From: Thalassospira indica
GTDB taxonomy: Bacteria > Pseudomonadota > Alphaproteobacteria > Rhodospirillales > Thalassospiraceae
Direction of reading: 5' to 3'
NCBI RefSeq assembly: GCF_003403095.1
Contig: NZ_CP031555.1
Location: forward strand, 3,536,001-3,600,000
Length of the DNA: 64,000 nucleotides
Position numbers and translations under genes: made by a program
Shown here: positions 35,587 through 43,714 of the stretch, piece after piece
Position numbering within the stretch: position 1 is the stretch's first letter
How the letters are laid out: each line of letters begins with the position of its first letter
The notes under the pieces: generated by a model
Databases searched by the model: none
What the model saw: the letters and a program-made list of their open reading frames with translations, nothing else
Told to the model about the DNA's origin: nothing

Positions 35587-36378
35587 ATGGGCCAGCTCTC
35601 CGGCAAGGTAATAAAAGCGACGCCTGAAACAGCCGATGACGCGAAAATTGCCATTGGGCAGCGACTGAAAGATTTGCGTAAAATCTCGGGCCTTACCCAA
35701 AAGGAGTTGGCGAAAAAGCTTCGCATTGGCCAAACCGCCCTCTCAAAATTGGAGGGCCGGGACGATATACATGTCTCAACGTTGAAATCCTATATCGAGG
35801 CTTTAGGCGCCAAGCTACGTATTGATGCAACTTTTGGAAGCCAGTCTGCGTTAGGCTTGAAGTTAACAGGTGCCTTTGAAGAAGGTTGGGGCCAAGAAGA
35901 TCAACTTGTACTACCTCTGATTGACGATGCAGCCTATCATCCACAAAGAGATATAATCCTTAGCATTAAGCCTAAATACTCTCAGGAAATACTTCTGGGC
36001 ACCAAGCGCGTAGAACTTCGCCGCAGGTTCCCAACAAGTGTCCCGAGTGGAACGGTGATGTATATTTATTCGACCAGCCCGGAACGGGCATTGGTGGGTT
36101 CAGCTGAAATTTCCGATGTGTTGAAGACACCAGTCCAAGACATTTGGGATGATTACTCGTCCGTAGCGTGCATAAGAAAAGACGATTTTGACAATTACTT
36201 TAGTGGGTTGGAGTACGGATTTGTGCTACGGTTGAAAAACCCTAGGCCATTGCACCGCCCAATTGGCCTAGAAGAATTACGTGAGCGCTTCGACTTTGAG
36301 CCTCCACAGTCATTCTTGTATGCAAGGCCAATGCTTCGTGAGGCTCTAAAGTATGAGTACGTCAAAGTACCTAATTGA
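35587..36378 (+). CDS. XRE helix-turn-helix regulator with C-terminal ASCH-like domain (antitoxin/controller candidate)
   Basis: A 263-residue protein. Residues about 21-80 are a Cro/C1 helix-turn-helix (IGQRLKDLRKISGLTQKELA, then IGQTALSKLEGRDD). After a linker, residues about 121-255 look like an ASCH (PUA-fold) domain: IILSIKPKYSQEILLGTKRV with E143 and the Arg run after it, then VMYIYSTSPERALVGSAEI. ASCH domains are thought to bind RNA or modified nucleotides. AT-rich codon use differs from the neighbourhood. Its last 26 bases overlap the PIN-GNAT gene, and an operator-like repeat lies upstream. It probably binds DNA and restrains the operon; which domain senses what is unknown. Confidence 0.8.
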   Translation: MGQLSGKVIKATPETADDAKIAIGQRLKDLRKISGLTQKELAKKLRIGQTALSKLEGRDDIHVSTLKSYIEALGAKLRIDATFGSQSALGLKLTGAFEEGWGQEDQLVLPLIDDAAYHPQRDIILSIKPKYSQEILLGTKRVELRRRFPTSVPSGTVMYIYSTSPERALVGSAEISDVLKTPVQDIWDDYSSVACIRKDDFDNYFSGLEYGFVLRLKNPRPLHRPIGLEELRERFDFEPPQSFLYARPMLREALKYEYVKVPN

Positions 36379-37879
36379 TACGAACGTATTTATTGGTCTT
36401 GAAGACTCTAAAGCTACTCCGCAGAACTACTCTTCACTCATCAACTTGGCTAGCAAACACAAGATTGACGTCTATATCCACGAGGCTGCTCGTGATGACA
36501 TTGAACAAGATAAAGACTTAAAGCGTAGAGCTATATCTTTATCCAAAATCGCCAAGTTTCAAACGCTCAGCAAAGTACGCGGCTTATCTAAAGCCGAATT
36601 GGAAAAATCATTTGGCCCGATTAAGCGTCACAATGATTTGGTAGACGCGACACTATTGCACGCACTAAGTATTTCTGCTGCTGATTTCTTGGTCACAGAG
36701 GACCGCGGACTACATGAACGGGCAAGGAAATACTCCCCAAATTTAGTACGTCGAGTACTGCTTATTGCCGATGCAGTACTGTTATTGCAATCAACCTATG
36801 AGCCTGTAGCAGTACCTGTTAACTGCGTCGAAGAGGTTGAAGCATATCAAATCCCGTTAACCGACAAGATTTTTGATAGCCTTCGCGAAGGCTATCCGGG
36901 ATTTGACGACTGGTGGACAGAGAAATGTGTCAAAGCCCATCGCAAATGCTGGACAATAACTGATGATTGCATCGCGGGTATAATAGTCCGAAAGGATGAA
37001 ACATCTGCCGATACTGATGCTGTTAACAAAAAGGAGAAAATTCTTAAAATATGCACCTTTAAGGTTCGTCCTGAAAAACGCGGCGTCAAGCTAGGTGAGT
37101 TATTGCTAAAGCAGTCATTGTGGTTTGCACAAAAAAATCATTACGACCTAGTTTACCTTACTACATTTCCAGAACAGGAAACCTTAATTGATCTTATTGA
37201 ATATTACGGTTTCGAACATACCGCCACATCGGAATCAAATGAGAGAACCTACGAAAAAATAATTTCGCGCCAGAAGTTAATTTCTTCCCCAGAAGCAACA
37301 AATTTCGACCTTTCGAGAAAGAATTATCCTCGATTTTGCGCTGACGACACAGTCGACATTTATTGCGTACCTATCCGCGAAAGTTTTCATGATATTTTGT
37401 TTCCAGAACTCATGCGGGCCGACCTATTTAGCCACTCAGGCATATCTGATGGACCTAAACGCCCCGGCAATACCATTAGAAAAGTATATATTTGCCGAGC
37501 TAAGATAAACTCCATCAAAAAGGGGTCTATATTGCTTTTTTACAAAGGTAAATCTGAGCACGAACCATCCCAGATGATAACTGCAATTGGAGTTTTTGAG
37601 GATTTATCCCTTGCATATTCATATAATGAACTATTGCAATTGGCTGGCGGTCGATCAGTCTACACAGCCAAACAGTTCGAACAAATGAAAGCAAGTGAAA
37701 GTAGCCCGGTCAAAGTTATCAATTTCTTGCTTGTTGGCTATCCTGATCCAGCAATTCGATTATTTGATTTGATAAAGTCAGAGATATTTAAGCAACACCC
37801 TCCCCAATCGATATGCAAAATACCTAGAGATGCATCGCTATCATTACTGAAGGAGAGGGATCTTGGTTTTGAAGTCTAA
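36353..37879 (+). CDS. PIN-GNAT-ASCH/EVE-like multidomain protein (effector candidate)
   Basis: A 508-residue three-part protein. Residues 1-140 form a PIN nuclease domain with the expected acidic set: D9 (LIDTNVF), E44 (YIHEAARDD), D98 (NDLVDATLLHAL) and D117 (LVTEDRGLHERA). Residues about 200-305 match a GNAT acetyltransferase, with motif A KVRPEKRGVKLGEL and a YYGFEHTAT end. Residues about 330-470 resemble an ASCH/EVE PUA-fold (RKVYICRAKINSIKKGSILL; MITAIGVFEDLSLAYSY). PIN domains are typically RNases of toxin systems; a joined acetyltransferase is unusual. The gene starts inside the XRE gene and its end overlaps the kinase gene by 17 bases. Confidence 0.8.
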   Translation: MSTSKYLIDTNVFIGLEDSKATPQNYSSLINLASKHKIDVYIHEAARDDIEQDKDLKRRAISLSKIAKFQTLSKVRGLSKAELEKSFGPIKRHNDLVDATLLHALSISAADFLVTEDRGLHERARKYSPNLVRRVLLIADAVLLLQSTYEPVAVPVNCVEEVEAYQIPLTDKIFDSLREGYPGFDDWWTEKCVKAHRKCWTITDDCIAGIIVRKDETSADTDAVNKKEKILKICTFKVRPEKRGVKLGELLLKQSLWFAQKNHYDLVYLTTFPEQETLIDLIEYYGFEHTATSESNERTYEKIISRQKLISSPEATNFDLSRKNYPRFCADDTVDIYCVPIRESFHDILFPELMRADLFSHSGISDGPKRPGNTIRKVYICRAKINSIKKGSILLFYKGKSEHEPSQMITAIGVFEDLSLAYSYNELLQLAGGRSVYTAKQFEQMKASESSPVKVINFLLVGYPDPAIRLFDLIKSEIFKQHPPQSICKIPRDASLSLLKERDLGFEV

Positions 37880-38429
37880 GAGAACAATTGTGTTGAGTGG
37901 TATATCCGGAATAGGAAAATCCACTATCATCTCAGAGCTCAATCGAACTCTGGTGTTCGAGCATTTGCAAGCAAGCGCGCTAATACAAAAATTTTTTCAA
38001 TCAAAACAAGAACAGAACTACACTTCAGAGCAACTACGAACTGGAAACATTGAAGAAAATCAAATCGCCCTATCCGAGGCATTAAAGGCTTTACCCTCAA
38101 ACAAAAACTATATCTTTGATTCTCATACTGTAATCGACACCCCTGACGGGTTAGTGGCCGTTGAACCTACGATCTTTGAACCCGCAACCCCAAAGCACTT
38201 TATTTTTTTGTTTGAGCCCCCTGTCATAATTCAACAGCGAAGGGAAAGAGATCACACACGAGAGCGTCCGGAACGCTCGACCGAGCAGATCACAGAGTAC
38301 CAAAACCTAGCGCTGATTAATTGCGCGATGATCGCAACGCACTTCAACGTCCCAATGACAGTTTTATCGACTTCCAAAATCTCAGAAATTGCTGAATTGG
38401 CACAGAATTACTTCACTCAATCGATGTAA
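37863..38429 (+). CDS. P-loop nucleotide kinase resembling archaeal adenylate kinase AdkA
   Basis: A 188-residue cytoplasmic protein. Walker A is GISGIGKST (residues 13-21). IFDSHTVIDTPDG (84-96) and the later P102 match the D-x-H-x-x-I-x-T-P-x-G signature of archaeal AdkA, and the RRERDHTRERPE lid (from 126) with ITEYQNLALINCAMIATHFN matches its R-x-x-D-x-T-R and helix pattern. Ordinary bacterial Adk has a different lid. It starts at a TTG (37863) behind AAGGAGAGG, within the end of the PIN-GNAT gene, so it is the third member of a coupled operon. It may phosphorylate a nucleotide or an RNA/protein target; unknown. Confidence 0.75.
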   Translation: MVLKSKRTIVLSGISGIGKSTIISELNRTLVFEHLQASALIQKFFQSKQEQNYTSEQLRTGNIEENQIALSEALKALPSNKNYIFDSHTVIDTPDGLVAVEPTIFEPATPKHFIFLFEPPVIIQQRRERDHTRERPERSTEQITEYQNLALINCAMIATHFNVPMTVLSTSKISEIAELAQNYFTQSM

Positions 38430-38471
38430 GAACAGCTCGGATAAGCACACTCGCTATCACCCCAACACAGA

Positions 38472-39941
38472 CTATAATCGTCCATTTCCCCCACCTGTTT
38501 CGTGATCATCCGTAACCCGAAACAGCTTTTGCCCGGCCGCTTGAATGCGGGCAAAGGCGTCTTCGGCCATGAAGCCCGAGACGAAGGCCATGAAGGTGAC
38601 AAGAAACGGGCTGATATCGATTTGCCCTGATCCGTCGGGCCCGCCCTGGCTGACCATCAGCACCCCTGCCTCTGTACACAGGAAGATGGCCATGGCGGCA
38701 GCGATCCCCTCCCCCGTCATGACGAGCAGCCTTGCAGCGGGTTTCAGGCTTTTGCCAAGCTGCGCCCATCCCTGAAGCCGCAGCATCGTTTCCGCCTGCG
38801 GCGCTGGCACTGCATCCGTCGCGGTTTGATCCATGGCATTGTGATCTGCGGCGTTGTGTTCCGTGGCATTTTCATCGGGCAGTGTTTTGGGCGGGATTTT
38901 GGGGGTGGGCGGCTGGCCGAAATTCTGTCTGGTAAAGGCCACCACAGAGCCAAGTCCGCCTGCCGCGACCGTGACCAGCAAGGTCAGCATGATGGTGGGC
39001 AACTGGATCAAATAGGACAGCACATGGCCGACCGGATGTTGGAATAGCGCAACCAGTGAAAGCAACTCCTGTCCCATTGGATCATCCTGACGGGTGATCT
39101 CTGCCTGGACCGCGTCCAGTTCATTTTGCAAATCACTGCGCACTTTTTCGGTGTGCAGGCCTTGCGCCCGGATATTGGCCCACTCGATCTGGGCACGCAC
39201 ATTTTTCTCCTCGAAACGCATCATGGCACTGCGGATGGCCTCGACTTTCTGTCCGACCTGATCCTTGAGCGTTTCTGATGCTGCTGCGGCGAACTTCGGG
39301 TTATCCAGCAGCGCATTGAGCTTCGCCATGATTTCAATGCCATCTGCCCGACGTTTCTGGTCCACATCGTTTTCGCCAAACGGCACATCAAGCATCACGG
39401 GGCCGGGGCGATCAGATATTGTGCGCCCCGCACCCGCAGCATCGGGTGACGGCGCAAGCGGCCTGTTTATTGGCGTTTCAGTATCCTGGCTTGCAACAAA
39501 CTGATGCGCTGCATTCAAAACCTGCAGGAAGGCATCGGCGAATTCGGCATCAATTGTCGGCCTGTTTTTGGCAACTGTCGCACCAAGTTGTGAAAACTGC
39601 TCAAACGTCTCCCACCATGCGGCAATCGCATCCTTGCGCAAGGCCAAGCCATTCCGGGTCTCTTCAAGGGATCTGGTATCAAGGGCACGAATCTCGTCAC
39701 GAAGCGTGTCCGCGTCTTCGCGCAATGCGGCCTCGTGAAAGGCTTGCAGCACCAATCGTTCCAGCATTCCCGGCGTAGAGACACCCAGTTCCCGCACAAG
39801 GGAGTCCCGCTGAATATCGGCAGTAAATCCGGCAAAAAGTGTAATCACAAACCCGAAATAAAGCACTGCGGTCAAAGCCGCCAAGATGGATGATCCCGCC
39901 AACCGCCAGATGTTCAGGCCTTCTTGTCTTTCTTGCTCCAT
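38472..39941 (-). CDS. Membrane protein with large coiled-coil region, unknown function
   Basis: A 489-residue protein. An N-terminal membrane helix (ILAALTAVLYFGFVITLFAGF) is followed by a long charged helical, probably extracytoplasmic region (about residues 40-310). A second helix (LIQLPTIMLTLLVTVAAGGLG) leads to a His/Asn/Ala-rich linker with repeat-like NATEHNAADHNAMDQ, and a last helical pair (VMTGEGIAAAMAIFLC; SPFLVTFMAFVSGFMAEDAF). No family recognised. It is convergent with the AT-rich island and marks the return to normal composition. Confidence 0.7.
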   Translation of the reverse strand: MEQERQEGLNIWRLAGSSILAALTAVLYFGFVITLFAGFTADIQRDSLVRELGVSTPGMLERLVLQAFHEAALREDADTLRDEIRALDTRSLEETRNGLALRKDAIAAWWETFEQFSQLGATVAKNRPTIDAEFADAFLQVLNAAHQFVASQDTETPINRPLAPSPDAAGAGRTISDRPGPVMLDVPFGENDVDQKRRADGIEIMAKLNALLDNPKFAAAASETLKDQVGQKVEAIRSAMMRFEEKNVRAQIEWANIRAQGLHTEKVRSDLQNELDAVQAEITRQDDPMGQELLSLVALFQHPVGHVLSYLIQLPTIMLTLLVTVAAGGLGSVVAFTRQNFGQPPTPKIPPKTLPDENATEHNAADHNAMDQTATDAVPAPQAETMLRLQGWAQLGKSLKPAARLLVMTGEGIAAAMAIFLCTEAGVLMVSQGGPDGSGQIDISPFLVTFMAFVSGFMAEDAFARIQAAGQKLFRVTDDHETGGGNGRL

Positions 39942-40244
39942 CGGGCACCCTCACGCGTTACGTCCCCTGTCGACGTGGAGCGAAAATGCCTGTGAGGGCG
40001 CGCGATATCGCGGGTTTGAGTTCACAGCCGCAGAACAGCTGATTTCCATCCGTATGAGTCACCCCCTCTTTCGCGTAGGATGGCATATTTCTTATATTTT
40101 TCAGATAGTTACCATTAAGAAGATTCTAATATTAGATATTGCCATTTAAGTTTTATCTAATTAACATTGCCCTCAGCCGATCTCAGGAGGAGGTCGTCCA
40201 CGCCGCCACCTTTTATCTTTGCTTGTTCAGGTAGGAACTGCGTT
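39942..40244. other. Intergenic region upstream of flagellin
   Basis: About 300 bp, strongly AT-rich at about 40085-40170. It should contain the flagellin promoter. TAAGTTTT (40147-40154) and GCCGATC (40176-40182) resemble the two halves of a sigma-28 promoter but are too far apart. AGGAGGAGG at about 40186 lies too far from the start to be the ribosome site. Confidence 0.4.
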
Positions 40245-41582
40245 ATGGCGTTAAATATCATATCCGACCACGCGGCCAATCTGGCGCACCGCAATCTGGC
40301 GCGCGCCGAGGAGGCTGCGAACAGATCGCTTGCCAAGCTGTCATCGGGGAAACGTGTGGTCTCTGCCCGCGATGATGCCGCATCAATGGCTATCGGGTCG
40401 CGGCTGAACTCGACGGCCTCTGCTTTGACATCGGGGATTGTCAATATCGGTCAGGGCAATTCCATGCTGCAGATTGCCGACGGGGCCATGGCCACCATCG
40501 ACGATGTGCTGGTGCGCATGAACACACTGGCCGTTCAGGCCGCATCGGAAAACCTGTCGGACACGGAACGCGGGTTTCTCAATGACGAATTCGTCGCACT
40601 GCGTACCGAGATCAATCGCATTGCGGCCGCAACCAATTTCAACGGCATCCAGTTGCTCGGCGATGGTAGTGATGTGTCCCTTGATTATTCGGATTTGCAG
40701 GCTGGTGGCTCGGCCGAGGTTCTTTCGGTTGCCAATGGCTTTTCAAATTTCACCATCACCGATGACAATTACTGGGCGCGGGATGCCAACGATAACGGAT
40801 CGGCGGATAATCAGCTCCGCTTTGATGTGCTCAAGTCCGGGGATCGCGTTCTGCTGAGTGCCATATCCGAAATCGATGGCACCAGCCCGCACCGGCCCCA
40901 AAGCATCGATGTCACCGATTATGCGTCCGGCGGCAGCAAGGCGCTTAATGCCGGTCAAACACAGACACTCGATTTCGGGGATGTCGGTGTGAAAGTGAAC
41001 CTGAACTTCAATATCGCGACCACCATCACCAACGCCCTGGCCCAAGGGTCCGATGGTGCCGGTGCCGATGGATCGACCACGGCACAGATTTTTGGGGCCA
41101 GCTCGGTCTTCTCGGTTCTTGAGGATCAGGGCAACAAACTGCCTGACAAGATCTATTTCCAGCTTGGCGGCGGTAATACCAGCGGTGCGCAGCTTTCGAT
41201 CCCGACGACCGCGGTTGATGGTGCCGCCCTTGGCACGGGCAAAACCGGCACCGAGACAAGCCTTGATGAGCTGGGCAGCAATGCGATTGCCACATCCGCC
41301 AAGGCCCAAAGTGCGATCGAGGCCGTGACGCGCGCGATTGATGATCTGCAACGCGCACGGGCAAATATCGGCACCAACCAGAACCGTCTGGATGTTGCCA
41401 GCGAAAGCCTTGCCTCGACGCTGGAAAACGTCAAAGAGGCGCGCTCAAGCCTGCTTGATCTCGACGTTGCGATGGAATTGACCAACTACGCATCAAAACA
41501 AATCCTGATCAAATCAAGTGTCGCGATGTTGGCCCGCGTCAGTGAAATGCGCCAGAACCTGATACGCTTGCTGGCAGGTTGA
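40245..41582 (+). CDS. Flagellin
   Basis: A 445-residue flagellar filament protein. The N-terminal D0/D1 region has RSLAKLSSGKRVVSARDDAA and VALRTEINRIAAATNFNGIQL, and the C-terminal D1/D0 region ends with ARANIGTNQNRLDVASESLA and IKSSVAMLARVSEMRQNLIRLL. The middle, about residues 150-340, is the variable surface domain rich in Gly, Asp and Ser. Length is mid-range. The ATG at 40245 (MALNIISDHAANLAHRNL) is the family start; the frame opens earlier but without flagellin sequence. Secreted by the flagellar export apparatus, so no signal peptide. A strong hairpin follows. Confidence 0.95.
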   Translation: MALNIISDHAANLAHRNLARAEEAANRSLAKLSSGKRVVSARDDAASMAIGSRLNSTASALTSGIVNIGQGNSMLQIADGAMATIDDVLVRMNTLAVQAASENLSDTERGFLNDEFVALRTEINRIAAATNFNGIQLLGDGSDVSLDYSDLQAGGSAEVLSVANGFSNFTITDDNYWARDANDNGSADNQLRFDVLKSGDRVLLSAISEIDGTSPHRPQSIDVTDYASGGSKALNAGQTQTLDFGDVGVKVNLNFNIATTITNALAQGSDGAGADGSTTAQIFGASSVFSVLEDQGNKLPDKIYFQLGGGNTSGAQLSIPTTAVDGAALGTGKTGTETSLDELGSNAIATSAKAQSAIEAVTRAIDDLQRARANIGTNQNRLDVASESLASTLENVKEARSSLLDLDVAMELTNYASKQILIKSSVAMLARVSEMRQNLIRLLAG

Positions 41583-41606
41583 AGAGCCACCTCTCAGCGA
41601 GTGTAG

Positions 41607-41634
41607 GAAGCCCCGCGCCCCCGCGCGGGGCTTC
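41607..41634 (+). terminator. Strong hairpin after flagellin, probable terminator
   Basis: GAAGCCCCGCG pairs with CGCGGGGCTTC (11 bp) across a short C-rich loop, 25 bases after the stop. No T tract follows, so it may end transcription imperfectly or protect the mRNA end. Confidence 0.65.
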
Positions 41635-41723
41635 TGACCCTCATTGCGCTGCAAAACATCCTTTAAACGGCATGGGGTTTAAGTCTATGGTCTTTGCGGA
41701 ACGCAAAGGGAAACATATCGACC

Positions 41724-42638
41724 ATGACCACCCCGACATCCGACAACACATCCGACACCGCCGCCGACAAATCATCCCGAACCTGGCAAAACCTTTCGAC
41801 CGACTGGATCACCTGGGCCGAACGCCTGGCACCGGCGGCCGAAAAGATCAACCGCCACATGATCGAGGCCGCTGACCTTCCGGGGCTTGCAGCTTTGCGC
41901 GATGGCGCACCGCTTGAGGTGCTTGATCTGGCATCCGGGGTGGGTGAGCCGGCCTTTTCCTTTGCCCGCGCCTTGGGCGGCGGCACGGATGATAGCGCTA
42001 ACATCCCCGGAATTGCAGGGCATGTAACTGCATCCGATATCGTTTCGGATATGTGCGATGCGCTGATGGAACGCGCCGCCGAAGAAGAAATTTCCAACAT
42101 CAAGGCCGTTCCGGCCAATATGGAAAAACTGCCGTTCGAGGATCAAAGCTTTGACGTGGTGTCGTGCCGCTTTGGTGTGATGTTTTGCGAGGATCCGGAC
42201 AAGGCGCTTCGCGAGGCATTCCGCGTTCTGCGCCCCGGTGGCAAGGCGGTATTTATGGTCTGGGCGCCGCTCGTGGATAATCCGTTGTTTGCCGCCATGG
42301 ACGCGGTTCTTGGCAACATCCTTGGCATCGGCTTTGATGCCGCCGGGCTGGACCCGTTCTGCTTTGGCGATGCCGATCAATCGATGATGCGCTTTGAAAA
42401 AGCAGGCTTTACCGGGATTGAAGCAACAACCCACAGCCCGGCTGGCCGTATTCCCGAAAACGCCCCGTTCTGGAAACCGCAAATGGACATGCTGTTTGGC
42501 AATGTCTTGCGCAAATCATCGGACATGGAAGTCGGCGCTATCAATGCCGCGATGTTTGAAACATTGGCCCCTTATATCGAAGACGGCCATTTTCAGGTCC
42601 CGATTTGTTTTCATGTACTTAGCGCAAAGCGCGCCTGA
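41724..42638 (+). CDS. Class I SAM-dependent methyltransferase (UbiE/Methyltransf_11-like)
   Basis: A protein of about 304 residues. The SAM-binding motif I is VLDLASGVGEPAFSFA; motif II is around VTASDIVSDM; then ANMEKLPFEDQSFDVVSCRFG and REAFRVLRPGGKAVFMVWAP, the hallmark of Methyltransf_11/UbiE-type enzymes acting on small molecules. A Ser/Thr-rich N-terminal tail precedes it. ATG at 41724 chosen over an upstream TTG. Substrate not predictable; there are no pathway neighbours. Confidence 0.8.
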   Translation: MTTPTSDNTSDTAADKSSRTWQNLSTDWITWAERLAPAAEKINRHMIEAADLPGLAALRDGAPLEVLDLASGVGEPAFSFARALGGGTDDSANIPGIAGHVTASDIVSDMCDALMERAAEEEISNIKAVPANMEKLPFEDQSFDVVSCRFGVMFCEDPDKALREAFRVLRPGGKAVFMVWAPLVDNPLFAAMDAVLGNILGIGFDAAGLDPFCFGDADQSMMRFEKAGFTGIEATTHSPAGRIPENAPFWKPQMDMLFGNVLRKSSDMEVGAINAAMFETLAPYIEDGHFQVPICFHVLSAKRA

Positions 42639-42694
42639 TCCGGCCACCCCGTCTGATCGCTGATTTCGTGTAAAACCCAAGCAATCCTGCGCCT

Positions 42695-42714
42695 CACGCA
42701 TGACCACATGCGTG
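42695..42714. repeat. Perfect hairpin, 8-bp stem
   Basis: CACGCATG (42695-42702), loop ACCA, CATGCGTG (42707-42714). It lies 57 bp after the methyltransferase stop and 108 bp before queC. There is no U tract directly after it; it may be a weak terminator or part of the que leader. Confidence 0.6.
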
Positions 42715-42777
42715 GATTTGTGCTTGCGTTTTGGCAACCGGCATGGCAAACCCCGCCCCCTTGGAAGGATGATCCTT

Positions 42778-42811
42778 CCCCTGTCGTAGCACCAGGTTAA
42801 AAACACGAAAG
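42778..42811 (+). ncRNA. Candidate preQ1-I riboswitch upstream of queC
   Basis: The 34 bases before the queC ribosome site follow the preQ1-I plan: a short P1 stem CCTG/CAGG (about 42780-42796), a loop TCGTAGCAC with the conserved core, then an A-rich tail (GTTAAAAACAC) whose ACGA (42805-42808) can pair with TCGT of the loop to form the pseudoknot. The order and size match the Thermoanaerobacter aptamer closely. The tail runs into GAAAG, the likely ribosome site, so translational control by preQ1 is expected. Recognised by eye; not folded or searched. Confidence 0.5.
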
Positions 42812-42821
42812 ACTGATCATT

Positions 42822-43560
42822 ATGAAGACGATTGTCGTCTGCTCTGGCGGGCTGGATTCCGTCACGCTGGCCTATAAGGTCGCGGTTGAGCACAAGCTCC
42901 ATTCCCTGATTTCGTTTGATTATGGCCAGCGCCATAAAAAGGAACTCGATTTCGCCGCCCGTGCGGCGCGTAATCTTGGCGTCAAACATCACATCGTTGA
43001 TCTGACCCCGGTCGGTGCCCTTTTTACCCGGATCGTCGCTGACCAGTGATGATATCGATGTGCCCGATGGCCATTACGCCGAAGAAACCATGCGCATTAC
43101 TGTGGTGCCGAACCGCAATGCGATCATGCTCGCTGTGGCCTTTGGTGCGGCGGCCAGTGCCGGCGCCGATGCAGTTGCCGCGGCTGTGCATGGCGGGGAT
43201 CATTTCATCTATCCCGATTGCCGTCCCGATTTCATCAAATCGTTCCAGACCATGCAGGACCACGCCCTTGAAGGTGTCAAGGACGTCAAGCTGTATACGC
43301 CGTTTGTCAATGTCTCGAAGGCCGATATCGCGCTTGAGGCAGGGCGTCTTGGTGTGCCGGTCGATCTGACATGGTCATGTTACAAGGGCGGGGAAACCCA
43401 TTGTGGGCGGTGCGGCACCTGTGTCGAGCGGCGCGAGGCGCTTGAACTGGCACGCGTCAAGGATCCGACCGTTTATGTCGATCGCGATTACTGGAAACAG
43501 GCCCGTGCCGACCATATGGCGCGCAAGTTTGCCAAAGGCGAAAACGACGACGCCGAGTAA
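42822..43560 (+). pseudogene. queC: 7-cyano-7-deazaguanine synthase QueC, frameshifted in a T5 run
   Basis: QueC makes preQ0 from 7-carboxy-7-deazaguanine using ATP and ammonia. The first frame (42822-43049) has the PP-loop VVCSGGLDSVTLAYK and FDYGQRHKKEL, then drifts to a stop after TPVGALF. The rest of QueC continues in the next frame: PGSSLTSDDIDVPDGHYAEE, VVPNRNAIMLAVAFG, HGGDHFIYPDCRPDF and the zinc site CYKGGETHCGRCGTC. Removing one T from TTTTT (43021-43025) restores one protein of about 245 residues, the normal length. queD and queE downstream are intact. Confidence 0.92.
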
Positions 43561-43584
43561 CTCCTTATAACTACCTTGCTGTAT

Positions 43585-43663
43585 GGATGCCCACCTGCGC
43601 GGGCATGAAGTTTGGCTGTTGTGTTGCCAAACGCGTACCGTCATTCCCGCGAAGGCGGGAACC
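43585..43663. repeat. Pair of intergenic palindromic repeats (GCGGGAA/GGGCAT type)
   Basis: ATGCCC (43587-43592) pairs with GGGCAT (43601-43606) around ACCTGCGC, and TTCCCGC (43644-43650) pairs with GCGGGAA (43655-43661) around GAAG. The second is the widespread proteobacterial intergenic motif of the form CGTCATTCCCGCGAAGGCGG. They lie between queC and queD, where they could form mRNA stem-loops. Confidence 0.75.
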
Positions 43664-43714
43664 CCGGGCCAAGCGCACCCTTCAGCAAGACAAGACGACA
43701 CCGAAAGAAAACCG

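Noticed and set aside
40147..40182. TAAGTTTT and GCCGATC as a sigma-28 promoter for flagellin
   Set aside because: The two parts are separated by 21 bp, longer than the spacing accepted for sigma-28 promoters.
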